Positions 10,569 through 23,009 of a stretch of DNA of 64,000 nt are shown one piece after another. The DNA is taken from contig OY726571.1 of the NCBI GenBank assembly GCA_963383645.1, positions 81,908,888-81,972,887 of the forward strand, in the 5' to 3' direction. A program made the translations under genes and the position numbers. The DNA is from Muscardinus avellanarius. Lineage: Eukaryota > Chordata > Mammalia > Rodentia > Gliridae. Position 1 is the first letter of the stretch; each line of letters begins with the position of its first letter. The notes below the pieces were generated by a model. That model saw nothing but the letters and a program-made list of their open reading frames with translations. It searched no databases and was not told the DNA's origin.

Positions 10569-11576
10569 GTGAGTGTTCTGTTAGATTTGATTTACTCAAA
10601 TGTGTCATGTAAAATATCCTCAGTAGCACAAATATTATTCTCTCTTTGATTAACCAAGGGAGTTGATGAAGAAGTTAGGAGCCTTAGGATTGCCACTCTT
10701 CCTCTGATGCCTGAAAATATATACCTGAGTCCAGAACAATCAAGGGAACCATTACAGCAGATGTCCTTCAAGGTACATTTAAGTGTCTTTGTTTCAGCAC
10801 TCAAGATCTAGTATCACGAGAGATGGGTCTTTGCAAAAGGTTAACTTCTTGTTTTCTTCAGTGAGTCAGAAAGATATAGGAGACTTTCATGTTTCTTTGG
10901 AAATTTTGTTTTCACTGCCTCCAATTTCACCTGACTTATTATAACTTCAGAATCATTAACTTTTATACAGTTTGCACATTGTATGCATATTTGGTTCATT
11001 TCTGAACTTCTAGGAGAGGATACCCTTTTCTTTTATTGTATGTTGCTAATTTTCTATGTGGATTTTCTATTTAATTTGAAGGTTTTATTTCTGCATCTAT
11101 TTTTAAACTCTTGATCTCATAACATATAATAGTTTGCCATGTGTATAAGTCAAGTTCATTCCTTATGTGCCTGACTGATAGGGGAAACTTTTAACAACTA
11201 TTAAGACTAGAATGTACAATTGCTTTCTTGAGAATTTATATTATAAACTTGCCAGGCTCTGAGTTACTAAATCTGAGATGGTTCACATTAACTTTATTTT
11301 AGGATCATGAGCAAAGAGTCATAAAAATGATTTTATTGGAGAAAATCAGCCTGAGGCATGCAATTGTCTGATTAAGCTGTTAGGTTTTGGATGGAGCATT
11401 ATACATCTATACTAAAGCAAAACTTGTCTTTTAAAATAGTTCAGTATAGCATTTCCCTGGACAATCTAGGATCTGGGAGATTATGCACTCCTCTCTGTCA
11501 GAGAGAAAATCATTTATTAGGTGATTCAGAAGCTGGTCCCAAATATGATTCAGAGCAGTGAAATTTAGCAAAAGAA

Positions 11577-11578
<2 letters not shown>

Positions 11579-11646
<68 letters not shown>
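11579..11646. repeat. (GA)n microsatellite
   Basis: About 34 uninterrupted GA repeats inside the unit 1 intron. Confidence 0.98.
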
Positions 11647-11648
<2 letters not shown>

Positions 11649-12069
11649 CTAGACAAAAAGACAAGCAGCATTAAACAGTCAGAATACAGACAGGGATTGA
11701 GTGGGGATAATTTTAAACAAATTCTAATTTCAGATTACATACTTAATTAGTTTCCATTCCAGACTTATTTCATGATGTGCTAGATATTTAGGATGGTGTG
11801 CTGCTTTCTTTGATGCTTTGGTCCAGGCAGGATTTGCTTCATTTGTCAGGGGAGGCATCAAAGGCAGTAAGTGATGTTTTTAGAGTCATGATCTGCCTGG
11901 TACAAAACCTGGGCACAACTCTGGATTTAAACACTAATTGCTGCCAGAAATCTGCAGCACAGAGAAATAAAAAAAAAATCCTTAATATTTTGTAGGCAGT
12001 AGAGAAAGGAGGCTTCCAAAAATACAGAACCTATGCAAATCCCAGTGATTGTATCTAACATCTAGGTTT

Positions 12070-12279
12070 CTTTTTCTTTTTTTGCGGTACTGGGGTTGAA
12101 CTCAGGGGCATTCTACCACCAAGCTACACCCCCACCCCTATTTTATTCTTTATTTGGAAACAGGTCTCACTAAATTGCAGAGGGCCTCCCAAGTTGCTGA
12201 GGCTAGCTCTGAATAGACAATGCTCCTGTCTCAGCCTCCCAAGTACTGAGATTACAAGCATGGACCACCATGGCTGGCT
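12070..12279 (-). mobile_element. B1-dID SINE in V1R intron
   Basis: A complete minus-orientation element between two copies of TCTAGGTTTCTT (12060-12072, 12279-12290). Confidence 0.85.
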
Positions 12280-13673
12280 CTAGGTTTCTTTCGTTTTGAA
12301 GAAATTGTCCATAGTTTGGAAACAATTCCTAGATGAGACATGAGATTTGGGAACTTAAATGAGAAAGAGAAACATCATATCCAGGCCTGAAGTATGAAAA
12401 TGAGCCTGGATTAATAAACTTGAAGTAGCTCTATTGTTAAGGAGGATGAGAAAAAGAACAGAGGGCAAGCAGTCTGCAAAGTGAACTGGAACATTGTTTC
12501 TCCCATGGTTCTGCAGCAGCTGTAAAATACTTGTCATGACTTCTGTCAGTAATTTCTATTTATAACAATAATGGCCAAACCCACTTTGCTACCTGTCGCA
12601 ATTATTTAAGACCCATAATTCATAAAATGCCCTTATAACAGCCTCAATCCTAACTTATCCCTGTATTCTTATTTACCTTGATTAATATCAGCACACCCAG
12701 AACTGAGCCCAGACATCCTTAGAGACCCCTGAAGTCACTCAAAGTAAACATAGACCTTCCAAAGACCTTCACGGAGTGTCACACTGAGATTTCTCCATCC
12801 ACACTGGCTGTGCCCATTCCATTATTTAGCTTTCCTGGTCAATGGTTTATTGCTCACTGTCTTTGGCTGATTAGGTTTTAACTATTGAGATTCTATCTGG
12901 GAAAGGTATACAATGTAACTTGATATTGAGAAGTATAAAAAACACTGAAAGTGTTTTTTGAAAGTGATGAATTCACAGCTTTAGTGGGAGTTATTAATGT
13001 AGAAACATTAAGGTACAGGAATCAAAGATATACAAATTTGGAGCAAACAATAAATCTGGAAATGGTTGTATTCATCAGAATATAAATAGAAATACAAATG
13101 GAAAGAATATTTAACAAAATAAAAGGAAATATGGAAGTGAAAATATGGCTAAACTTACAAGATGTTGAAGAAATTGCAATAGGTTATACAATTATCTTTA
13201 TGTGAAGTGTGTGGAAGGAAGAAGACAAGTTAGGCCTGAGCCCCAGGTTGTGAGATTGGATGGGAATGTGATAGAATGAGAAAAAAGCACAGGGAGAAAT
13301 GCTGGTTGGAGGCATTTGGGGTTTAATGCCGATTTGCCAAGGTTAAACACAGGTAGAATATAAGGACTTGAACAAGTAGATTAATTTGGGTTCTATGGAG
13401 CTCAAAAACAAATCTGGGTTGGAAATTTAGACATTTTTTAATACTAGTTTTTAAGATAGCACCTGAGACTAAATAGGATGGCCCACAAACACCGATACAG
13501 AAAAGGGCATAGTACTTGGGACAAAAATCTGTTCTGTTAGCTAAATCATGACTGCTCCTTACACTCCAGAAAACGGCTATATTATAATTTTTGCATATTT
13601 ATAGCAGCGTTACTGGGGCTTTCCTCAAAATGGTATTTGCTTGATCCAGAATTTTCTGCCTATGAAGTAAGAA

Positions 13674-14558
13674 ATGTTTTTCACTCTTGTCAAGGGAACA
13701 ATCTTCATTTTTATAACAGGACTTGGCATTGTGGGAAACATTATTGTTTTTGTGAATTACGTATGCATTTTTGGAGGCACCAAGAAGAAAACTACACACC
13801 TTATTCTCATCCAGTTGGCTTTCACAAATATTATAATGCTTCTTTCTAAAGGAATGCCAAGAACAAGAGGAGCTTTGGGAATAGAAAATATTCTATATGA
13901 TATGGGCTGTAAAATTGTTATGTACCTGGAGAGGGTGGCCCGTGGCCTCTCAATGTGCACCAGCAGTCTCCTCACGGTGGTCCAGGCCATCACCATCAGT
14001 CCCAGAGCCTCCTGGTGGAAGAAGCTCAAGCCAAAGTCTGCATGGCACATCCTTCCCTTGATTCTTTTCTTTTGGATACTCAATTCTTTGATAAGCATGA
14101 ACTTACCACTTTACATAAAAAATGTCAACAGCATGAACATTTCACAGTTTGGTAGGAGTGACAGCTACTGTTATTTTGTGCCAGAAAACTGGGTAGTCAG
14201 ATGGGTTTTTCTTACTCTCATGGTCCTGCGAGATGCCCTTTCTCAGGGTGTCATGTGTGGAGCCAGTGGCTACATGGTGTTTTTCCTCCAGAAGCATCAC
14301 CAGCAAGTTCTCTACCTTCAGAACTCGAAGCTCCTCTGCAAAACCCCCGCTGAGCTGAAAGCCACTCAAAGCATTCTCCTTCTGATGTTCTGCTTTCTTT
14401 TCTTTTATTGGACAGATGGCATTTTATCTTTATATTTAGCTGTCTACTTAGATAATAATTCATTAATAATTATTCTTCAAGAATTTCTGATACTTGGTTT
14501 TGCAATTGTCAGTCCATTTGTGCTGATTCACAGAGATGGACGTCTGGCTAAATGTTAG
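13674..14558 (+). CDS. Vomeronasal type-1 receptor, copy 1
   Basis: A 294-residue intronless seven-helix receptor that would act in the cilia/microvilli membrane of vomeronasal neurons via Gi2. V1R hallmarks: TM1 FITGLGIVGN, the ICL1/TM2 border THLILIQLAF, Cys79 before TM3, the TM3/ICL2 signature ERVARGLS...QAITISPR (86-111), FWILNSLISMN in TM4, sequon NIS at 155-157 in ECL2 with the YCYF cysteine (166), LRDAL in TM5, KHHQQVLYLQNS (208-218), and SPFVLIHRDGRLA at the end of TM7. The start is chosen because all five copies align at this ATG. Oddities: TM3 CTSSLL where the others have CTTCLL, and a TGG-to-TAG change (14556-14558) that removes about ten C-terminal residues seen in copy 5. The tail is short, so function may survive. 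The ligand is unknown. Confidence 0.92.
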   Translation: MFFTLVKGTIFIFITGLGIVGNIIVFVNYVCIFGGTKKKTTHLILIQLAFTNIIMLLSKGMPRTRGALGIENILYDMGCKIVMYLERVARGLSMCTSSLLTVVQAITISPRASWWKKLKPKSAWHILPLILFFWILNSLISMNLPLYIKNVNSMNISQFGRSDSYCYFVPENWVVRWVFLTLMVLRDALSQGVMCGASGYMVFFLQKHHQQVLYLQNSKLLCKTPAELKATQSILLLMFCFLFFYWTDGILSLYLAVYLDNNSLIIILQEFLILGFAIVSPFVLIHRDGRLAKC

Positions 14559-16107
14559 TGTGTTCAGTTGAAGAGAATAAGCTTTTAGAAAATGTCTATT
14601 CCAGCCATCCTTTCAGTAAGTATGTTTGAAATAACTGTTATTTTTAATGCCATGGGTACCAGAAAATGAAAGAGGAGCTAACACATAGAGAGGGGTCCTC
14701 TAATCAGAGTTATGGACCCTCCTGAGCTGATACACTGGTTATCGGGAGCCAGAAGGACCCAGCCATCTCTTTATTTTACATCCTGCAGCCCTTTAGGAAG
14801 GGAATGATATTTTCATGCATGTTACATAGCTCTTTTACTACCAACAATTATGGTCCTAAAGTGCAGAAAAGCAAGATGGCAAATTCTCTTAAAATTACTT
14901 CTTGTATTCATCCTTTGACCCATTAAGTTCCCTTCTAAGACTCAAATTGATAGATATACTTGCTCATGAAAGATATATAGTAAAAAATATTTTAGATTAC
15001 AGTGCTGTTTTTAAATGAACCTAAAAACAGTAAAAATACAATTCTGCTTATGATTTTATGAAATTCACAAGTATCAATTTATCCATGGGAATCTTATTGA
15101 ACTTGTGAAAGAATGAGTTATGTTAATTTTTAGTGATATCTAAAGTGTCTATACAATTAATTTAAAATGTTTGACAGGGTGCTAGTAAATGGAATATCAT
15201 AATGTAATTAATTGTATGCTGTTTGTTCCATGAACCTCTTCAAGAATACAAAAAATTCTGAAAGAGTACTTGCTTGTTTTGACAGAAACTAAGTTAATAA
15301 AGAGACAGGAAAGAGAGTTTATTTTTCCCATAGTTTCTCTTATATTCTTTTTATTATATTCATCTTATATTTTTGGGTTTGCTAACTTTTTGGAGGTATT
15401 TTTTTAAACAAATGAATGAAGAATATATGTTGAACACCACTTGTGTCTTCTTCTAAGACATCATTTGTTAGTGCCTTTGAACTGCATGAAAGTTTTTTAC
15501 TTTTAGAAATCCACCAAATATTTAGGTTCTTAAGTGAAGAATTTGACTTTCATGTTTGATTAAACTATAATCAAAACACATATTTGTCTAGAATGCATAG
15601 TTCTAACAATAAGATTGTTAAGGTTCCAAAAGATCAAGCCATTTGAAAAATTTGCAATGCTTTTTTACTTATTTCACATATTCATAGTATAAAATATTAG
15701 AAATAATGTAGAGAGACTTCCACTCCACTATGAAGAATGCCTCTTCTATATCTCTCTTATTGCCTTGTAAATATTTGGATGTTTTCTTTTGTGGTGAATA
15801 ATGGTAGACACTACTCTTTTTGGTTGTACCATGGCCACAGGTTTTAAGTAACTTCTTAATGCTTCTATGTCACACTCTGTTATGTTTAGAACATTAGTTT
15901 CTTCATATAACTCTGGCTTGCCTGAAGATAAAGAGTATTTATCTTAGCTTACATTTTTCATTGATATCCTCTTCTTCCTAATATCTGGCAATAGAGCAAA
16001 AGACAACGTGTTTCCTGAATAGGTCATTGGTAATTGACTCAAAAGGAAAAAAATATGAATCCTGGAAATGCAATTAGGAATGACATTTAAAACTGAAGCC
16101 TGAAGAA
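14559..16107. other. V1R unit 1 3' flank
   Basis: Non-coding. It aligns with the flanks after copies 2, 4 and 5 ('aggaagggaatgatatt.tcatgcat', 'caagttcacttct', 'gcagatatacttgctcat') and with 34155-34990. It is part of the duplicated unit. No canonical polyadenylation signal is obvious close to the stop. Confidence 0.6.
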
Positions 16108-16520
16108 TTCAAGGAGTTCTGCTTCTGCAAAGTGGCTCCAGTGTGGGAATAATGGAGGGGCCATGATACCCATTTTAGTGATTCAAGTCAGATGTCCATT
16201 CCCAAGACCCAGGGATATACTACTTCCACAGATCAAGTGGGACTTACACAGACCTGTCAGGTGTTTTCTTCCTACAGACATGATGATCTACTGGTCAATG
16301 ACAAAGATCTCACTGAGTTGCATAATTCTGACCATTTTCCCTCATGGTAACCATGATCACCTTGCCATTGGTGACACCACTTTGAATGGGTGACCTGGGG
16401 AAGAGATGGTCTCTGTTGTGTTTAGGAATAATAGTTCAATGTTAGCTATTCCTAATTTGATCCTGAATTTATGGTAAAACTCCAAAAACTTTTTTCTATG
16501 ATGTTGAGCTACCCTCATGA
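16108..16520 (+). repeat. Block X, copy B
   Basis: A shorter copy beginning at the 'ttcaaggagttctgcttctg' landmark. It is followed by the same L1 fragment as the other copies, so the junction itself was duplicated. Confidence 0.6.
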
Positions 16521-17470
16521 ATTTCTTCAATAAATGGTATTGGGAAAACTAGATATCTACATGCAAAGTTAACATTGGGCTCTCTTTTTCTACCCTACAA
16601 ACAAAACTCAGTTCAAAATGAAATAGAGATTTAGACTGAGACATGAAATCATAGAAATGCAAACATAACATACAGAAAATCCTCCTTGACTTTGGTCTTG
16701 CCAATGAATTTCTATATGTAACAACAGTAGATAACTGAAGAGCTTTATGTGCACAAAGAAAACAATCAACACAATGAAAAGGCAGCCTGTGATCTTAGAG
16801 AAATAGTTTCAATTCTGTGTTTAATAAATGTTGAGTATCCAAAGTATATAAAGAACTCATACAACTCTATAGCCAAAAATACAAATAATCTGGATATACA
16901 TGGGTAGGGGGCCTGAATGGATCATTCCCATAGAAGCCATAATATGGCCAATAGATCTACAAGAATGTGCTAGACATAACTAATCAGGAAAATGCAAATG
17001 TACCACTATAGGAACCTACCTCATACTAGAAGGTTTGCTATTATCCAAGAGATAAGAGATAGCAAGTGTTAATGAAGGCATGGATAAAAATGATGTTTTG
17101 ATTTATGGAAAAGTGAACATTTTTATAAAAATTATTTTATGCACAAAAGAAAACACTGTTATTGGGAACATACAGTACTATAGCCATAAATAAAACAGTA
17201 AGGGTTTTCTTCAAAAATTTAAAATTCAGCCGGGCATGGTGGAGCATGCTTTTAATCCCAGCACTTGGGAGTGAAAAACTATCAGAATATCTATCAGTTG
17301 TCTGTATGAGGCCAGACTGAGAAGGGGCATGACAGAATTTTATGGGGTCATGGTAATGTTTATAAGAATTTGAGTTACATAGTTGTGTTTATTTTTCAAG
17401 ACACGTTGAATTGTACAGTTAAGATATATGTATGTTTTGTATGTGATTATTACCAAAATTATAACATATT
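16520..17470 (+). mobile_element. Old L1 ORF2 C-terminal and 3' UTR fragment
   Basis: Continues from 'aaaactagatatctacatgc' through 'ggaacctacctcatactag' to an ancient L1 3' UTR stretch ('gttgaattgtacagttaag'). A 5' piece of a SINE (17226-17266) interrupts it. All frames are broken. Confidence 0.65.
17226..17266 (+). mobile_element. SINE 5' fragment
   Basis: Only the first ~40 bp of the B1 half (GCCGGGCATGGTGGAGCATG) remain. Confidence 0.65.
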
Positions 17471-17479
17471 TTAGTGATT

Positions 17480-18329
17480 GCAAAAAAGATACAAATAAGA
17501 ATGCAAAACCCCAACAGTAATAAAACCCAAATATCCTAATATTAAGATGGGCACTAGACCTGTGTACCTATTTATCAGAAGATATGTGAACATTTAACAT
17601 TGTTAATCATAGGGGTAACAGGAACCCAACCACAATGAAAAGGCAACTTAGATCAGTTAGGAAGGATGTTATCAAAAAAACAAAAGATACAATGTTGTTA
17701 AGGATGTGGAAAAAAAGGAACACTCACACAACTATAGATGAAAATGTAAATAAGTACAGCCATTATGAAATGTTGTATGGAGGTTTCTCAATAAAAAAAA
17801 CAATGGAAGTACCGTGTGACCCACTAATCCCAATACTGGATATAAATTCAAAGGATAGTAAATCAACACATCAAAGAGACATCCGTAATCCTGTGTTCAC
17901 TGCAACAGAAAAAGCCAAGGAAAAGAACCAGTTTAAGTGTTAATAAACTGATACATGGATAAAACACATCTCCAATAAGTAGTCATAGAAAAGAATGGGA
18001 TCCTGTCACTGGCAACTACATGGATGGATCTTGGAATCATTGTGTTAAGTGAACTGAGCTCAAGCACAGAAAGTCAAGTACCACAAATCTCACTGAGAAT
18101 TGGAATATGAAACAGTTGATCTCAAATATGTTGAAATTGGAATGGTGGAAAGCAGATGTTTGTGGAATGACAAGAAATGAAAAGATGGTAAGTGATATCA
18201 AGTTATGGTCACATAGGAGTAATGAGCTCTGGTGTGCTAGCCTCAGTAGAGTGAGTACAGATAATGATAGCACCTGTCTATTTAATAAAAAAACTGAAAT
18301 AAAAACTTTCCAGTGTTTTCATGATAAAG
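17480..18329 (+). mobile_element. Old L1 3' fragment, target of a nested L1
   Basis: Sense L1 with 'cagttaggaaggatgttatc', 'acccactaatcccaatactgg' and 'gcaactacatggatggatc'. Its 3' UTR is split at AAATGGTAAATATTT by the L1 at 18345-20028 and continues at 20044-20085. Confidence 0.7.
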
Positions 18330-18344
18330 AAATGGTAAATATTT

Positions 18345-20028
18345 ATATATTCTAGATATTAGTTCTCTATCAGAGGAGTAGCTGGCAAACATCTCCCCTT
18401 CTGATGGCTCTCTCTTGAAGTTCTTGATAATGTCCTTTGCTGCACAGAAGCCTTTCAGTTTAGTGCAATCCCATAAATTAATTCTATTTTAGTTTCTTGT
18501 GTCTTTGGAGTCTTGTTGAGGAAGTTTTTACCTGTGCCTATACTTTGGAGTGTTCGTCCTATGCCCTCTTCAAGTAACTGCAAAGTCTATGGTCTAATTT
18601 CAAGGGCTTTGATCCACCTTGAATTGACTCTTGTTCAGGGTGATAATGTGGAATTTATTTACACTTTTCTGTAAATGGATAACCAGTTTTTCTAACACCA
18701 TTTACTGAAAAATCTATCTTTTCCCCCAATGTATGTTTTTGGCCCCTTTGTAAAAAATCAATTGGCTGTGTGTGGCTTTGTTTCTGAATCTTCTATTCTG
18801 CTCCATTGGCCTATGTGTCAACTTTTGTACCAATACCATACTATTTCTATTACTATGGCTGTGTGTAGAAACTCACTGACAAAAACCCAAATATTCCAAT
18901 CAAAGAATGTGCAAGTGAATTAATGAACACTTCACAAAAGAAGAAATACAAATGGCCAATAAATATATCAATAAATGTTCAACATCATTAAAGATAAGAG
19001 AGATGCAAATCAATACTACCCTGAGATTTCACCTAACCCCACTTAGAATGGCAATGATTAAAAACACAAATAATAATAAATGCTGGCAGGGATGTGGAGA
19101 AGAACTCTGATACACTGTTGGTGGGATTGAAATTGAGTGCATCCACAACAGTGCAGAGGATCCTCAGAGGAATAGGAATGAACCTACCATCTGATCTACC
19201 TATACCATTCCTGGGTATTCAAAAGAATTGAAACCAGACTATCATAATGATGTATACATATCTATGTTTATAGCTGTACAATTATTAATTGTCATACTAT
19301 GGAACCAACTGCGGTGTCCATCAACAGATAAATGGATAACAAAATTTTGGGATATGTATGTAATGGAGTTTTACTCAGTCATAAAGAACAAAATTACATA
19401 ATTTTTAAGGAAATGGATGGAACTGGAGAATACTATGCTAAGTGAGATTAGTCAGTCACAAAAATGAAGGGTCAAGAGCCGGGCGTGGTGGTGCATGCTT
19501 GTAATCCCTGTGCTTGGGAGGCTGAGACAGGAGGATCGCACAGGTTCAAAGCCAGCCTCAGCTACTTAGTGAGGCTCTCAGCAACTTAGTGAGACGCTGT
19601 TTCCAAGTAAAATATAAAATAGGTCTGGGAGCATAGCCCGGAGGTAGAAAGCCTCTGGGTTCCACCCCCAGTACCACCAAAAAAAAAAAATCAGATTTTT
19701 CTCCCTTATATGCAAAAGCTAGGTAGAAACTGGGACACAGGAGGGACTCCAGACAAAGGAGAGAAATCTTACTGGAGTGAAGTAGGGAACCTAACTGAGA
19801 AAGATGGAAGGGTGAGGAAGATCTGAAGAGAGAAACACCTCAATGGACATTATGTACATACACAAACTTATCAAAACCAATCACTGTGCTGAGCACAGGC
19901 AGGTGGTGGAGAATGGGGAGAGGGATAAGGTGGGAATTTGGTGGGGGCTCAACAAGTACTGTGTGCATGTATGCCTCTCTCACCCTGAACTTCACCAAGG
20001 TGTATGATTGAAATGCACCAATAAAAAT
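18345..20028 (+). mobile_element. L1 with 5' inversion (twin priming)
   Basis: Exact 15-bp duplications AAATGGTAAATATTT lie at 18330-18344 and 20029-20043. The first part (18345-about 18870) is antisense ORF2. The second (about 18870-20028) is sense ORF2 C-terminus through the 3' UTR and a short A-rich tail. The antisense part ends in ORF2 essentially where the sense part begins, the signature of twin priming during target-primed reverse transcription. A SINE is nested at 19475-19692. Frames are broken. Confidence 0.85.
19475..19692 (+). mobile_element. B1-dID SINE nested in L1
   Basis: A complete long-subfamily SINE with a pure A tail of about 13, inserted in the sense half of the inverted L1. 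It therefore post-dates that L1. Confidence 0.85.
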
Positions 20029-20085
20029 AAATGGTAAATATTTGAGGAGATATATATGTTTTCTCTGACTTGAATGTTATTCAAT

Positions 20086-21545
20086 GTTGTTAAGTTCTGT
20101 TATTTTGAGGTTGTGGGAGCTCGTTGCTTTCTTGTTATTCCTCCTTCTCATGATTTTAGAAACTTATATCTTGCTTTTGATAGATTTATCTCAGTCTCTA
20201 GGTGTCAATTGGTATACCCAAGAGTAAGTAGTGTTGTATTCAACAGTGAAGGTTGAGTGAGGAGATAAGCGAAGTCGTAATTGCAAGAATAGGGTAAAGC
20301 CACAGAATTGAATAGAATGAGAGTATGAGTTTGGTAAAGTAGTATATAGTTGAGATTAGAGATAGTGAATATGTAGTAGTATTCTAATAACCCATGTAGA
20401 GTTTTTAGTATAGTGATATGAAGTGGATTTAATACAAGACAAGGAAGAGAAAAGAAGAGAGAAAAAAGAAAAAATAAAGAAAAGGGATAGAGAGAAGAGA
20501 GTAGGTATGTACAAGGAAAGGAGCTTGGGTGAATGTTTGGGAAGAGAACAAAGAAACAAGCATACACACTCAAACACACAAAAAAACTAGAAACAAAAAA
20601 CAAAACAACATCAACAAATTAAAGCAATCCTACAAATATATAAATATTCAGCAGACTGTGTCTTTGTAGTCTCTGTGCCACCAGCATCTTTCCTGCTACA
20701 AGCCTGGTTGTCTGAGTCTTTCTCAGTCCAATTAGATGGTCATTATCAATAGGGCTGGACCTAGTGTTAAGCTTAGGTCACCCTCCGTGCCTTCCACAGA
20801 TATGGAGTCTTGATCTCTCCCTTCCTCTGTAGGTGGTGGATGCCTCTGAGACCAAACTCAATGTAAGTCTCTGTTCTCCACAGTTAGGGCTGGTTTGGTC
20901 TGACTTCTCCCCATTCACCACTATTGGGTGGTCTGTGGTGATCCTGGAGATCCTACTAGTTGGATCTAGTGTTAAGTGTAGGTCTCCCCCCAACACTTTC
21001 CACTGATGCAGAGCCTGAGTCTGTCTGGGCCTCTGCTATGTCCAACAGCAGAGTCCATCCCCACCTTCGCTGGGGTGAAGCACAACGTCTCAAACCCAGG
21101 GAGTTTACTGTGGCTGCTCAAGTTCCTGGGGGTGCTGTGCTGGGTGTTCTCCTGCAGGGATGGCAGCTTTACTTATGGTGTTGTTGAGTGCCAGTCCAAA
21201 TCTCTGGAGGATGTAGTGAGCTCAGCAGCCACTGCTGCAAGTTGTAGTCAGTGATTGTGCAAGACAATTCCACTGATCTGCAGCCTCTTACTTTTTAAGT
21301 CCTTGGCTGTTTTACTGTTTGTCTTTGGAGTTGTGTGTAGTGAGGCAAGATGGTGCCGCTGTGGTGCCCGCAGCCGCAAGGTGGGTGGGTTTCTTTTCTG
21401 CTCTCTGATAGGTCTTTTAGTTTTTTTTCCCTGGTGTCTTTTATTTATTGTGTTCTTTTTATATCTATGGTGTTTTCTGGTTTTTGTAAGAATGCTGTTT
21501 TTAAGGCAATGGAGAGCAGTGTCAGCAGGACTGGTATATACTGCT
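20086..21545 (-). mobile_element. L1 5' UTR copy, inverted
   Basis: Reverse complement of the 8606-10236 element. It shares the pyrimidine tract (here purine, 20430-20520), 'ggatctagtgttaagtgtagg', the SINE-free GC-rich middle, one monomer with AAGATGG at about 21347, and the start text near 21540. At its lower end it runs a little into ORF1 ('gaaatcatgagaagg...' on the minus strand) before stopping at about 20086. No ORF body remains. Confidence 0.7.
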
Positions 21546-22280
21546 TCCCTCAGTATTTCTCCCCCAGGTTAAACAAAAGTCCCAGGTCATTTTGGTAGAT
21601 GCAGGGATTCTCAGAGGTTGAGCCATGGTGAAGAGGGCTGGGGGATTCAGTGGTGATGGTGTTAAGGCCCTGTGATCTTTTCTTCTCACCAGAAGGATAT
21701 GACTGAGGGGACCTCTCTTACATGGGAATGGCATGAGGACCTATTTGCAATGACAGTGGCACTGTGTCTGACAAGTGGGTACCCATGGGGGTAAAGCCTG
21801 ACAACATGTGTGGTGGGAGACGCCAGGGGTTCAGGTAAGTGATGGCCCTGGTCCCTGGTAAGGCTCCTTGCTGTCAGGCTGTTAGAATGCATGAGGCATG
21901 AATGCAGTGAGCAAGGCAGGAAACCTTGCCAATAATCCCCAGGAATGGGCACTGCTTTTACTTCACTATTGTCCTATGATGGTAAAGCATGTGAATTTTT
22001 TCATTCCATACTGCTAACATTCATGCACTAATATTGGTGAAGAACCCTTTTAGGTGCCTATAACTTTTTTTCCCAGTCAAGTAGGAGAGAAATGATAGGT
22101 AAAGAGAGAATAAATATTTATAATAAATAAATATTTATAATAAAATTTTTGATAATTGCTTTAAACATTTTCAATCAAGATGTATTGGCAATACAATACT
22201 ATAAAATTTTAATTAATGGATGGAAAAGAGAGCTTTGGGTTATAGTATGTAATCCATTATTAGAATGTGACTTCAAGACA
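21546..22280. other. Unclassified non-coding stretch
   Basis: Relatively GC-rich (21600-21960), without long frames or recognised repeat landmarks, and not repeated elsewhere in the window. It could be a diverged LTR or unique spacer. Confidence 0.3.
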
Positions 22281-22289
22281 AGTATAGTG

Positions 22290-22465
22290 TAGTTTAGAAT
22301 CTGTTTCCTTATATGTTGAAGGGAATCATAATAGTAAATATATTTCTTTGAAGGATGGTAGAAAATTCAAACATTGAAAAATAGGCCTTTGTGTGAAACA
22401 GTGCCTGACACAGTATAAGCATTAAGTATGTTAAAGCTATTGTTGCTATCTTATTTATTAAGATA
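22290..22465 (+). mobile_element. MIR SINE fragment
   Basis: 'aacagtgcctgacacagtat' followed by 'aagcattaagtatgttaaag' matches the conserved 3' half of mammalian-wide MIR. Confidence 0.65.
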
Positions 22466-22717
22466 ATGAGGATGGCATTTCATTGAATGTTCTAAAAGAA
22501 ATATAATTGTTATATTTTATTCTCTACCACCGTTTGATTCCAAGTTTTCTTGGCACTGGAATTTGGAAAATAATAAACATTTGGGATTTCTCCTTTACCA
22601 GTAGAGTTTTCCTGGGGGAAATGAACTAAATATGGAGTAAGAACAAAGATGGCTTTTGGGAAGTGCACATGTCTAAGTCTCAGAGATTCAACCATAGCAC
22701 AGAGCTCTGAAGAGCTA

Positions 22718-22719
<2 letters not shown>

Positions 22720-22787
<68 letters not shown>

Positions 22788-22834
22788 TTTTCTTTCTTTC
22801 TCTCTCTCTCTTCACTTTTTCTCTCTCTCTCTTC

Positions 22835-22882
<48 letters not shown>
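22720..22882. repeat. Imperfect (CT)n array
   Basis: About 160 bp of CT repeats with a few TTT interruptions. The frames inside it are artefacts. Confidence 0.97.
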
Positions 22883-22884
<2 letters not shown>

Positions 22885-23009
22885 CAGTTCTCAATTCTGT
22901 GAGAGATATGAGTCATGTTGACTGAGAAAATCACTTTCCAAGACAAACTTACTAAAAGTGAGACCGACCCACAAGGGGTAGGTGAATCCCAGGCAGAGAA
23001 AGCAACAGT

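Larger units (their letters stand above)
10569..13604 (+). other. V1R unit 1 intron
   Basis: Inferred intron of about 3.0 kb from the GTGAGT donor to a TATAG acceptor at 13600-13604. It aligns in patches with the introns of units 2, 4 and 5, including an 'attgtggagaaaactg'-like segment that may derive from an old MIR. It holds a GA microsatellite and a SINE. No other gene is seen. Confidence 0.55.

Noticed and set aside
11431..11664. Serine/leucine-rich frames over the GA array
   Set aside because: Pure translation of a dinucleotide repeat; the same applies to the 22510-22921 and 37728-38144 frames.
13757..14463. Antisense frames across the V1R exons (also at 29150, 43627)
   Set aside because: They mirror the receptor codons, recur only because the receptors are paralogues, and have no start or domain of their own.
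20205..20603. A 132-codon hydrophobic minus-strand frame with possible membrane segments
   Set aside because: It lies in the pyrimidine tract of the L1 5' UTR and similar frames occur in the other two copies (9804, 61677); composition explains the Leu/Ser/Phe content.
21255..21598. Two overlapping frames of 82-105 codons
   Set aside because: They fall in an inverted L1 5' UTR copy and are not preserved in the copies at 8.7-9.0 kb or 63 kb.
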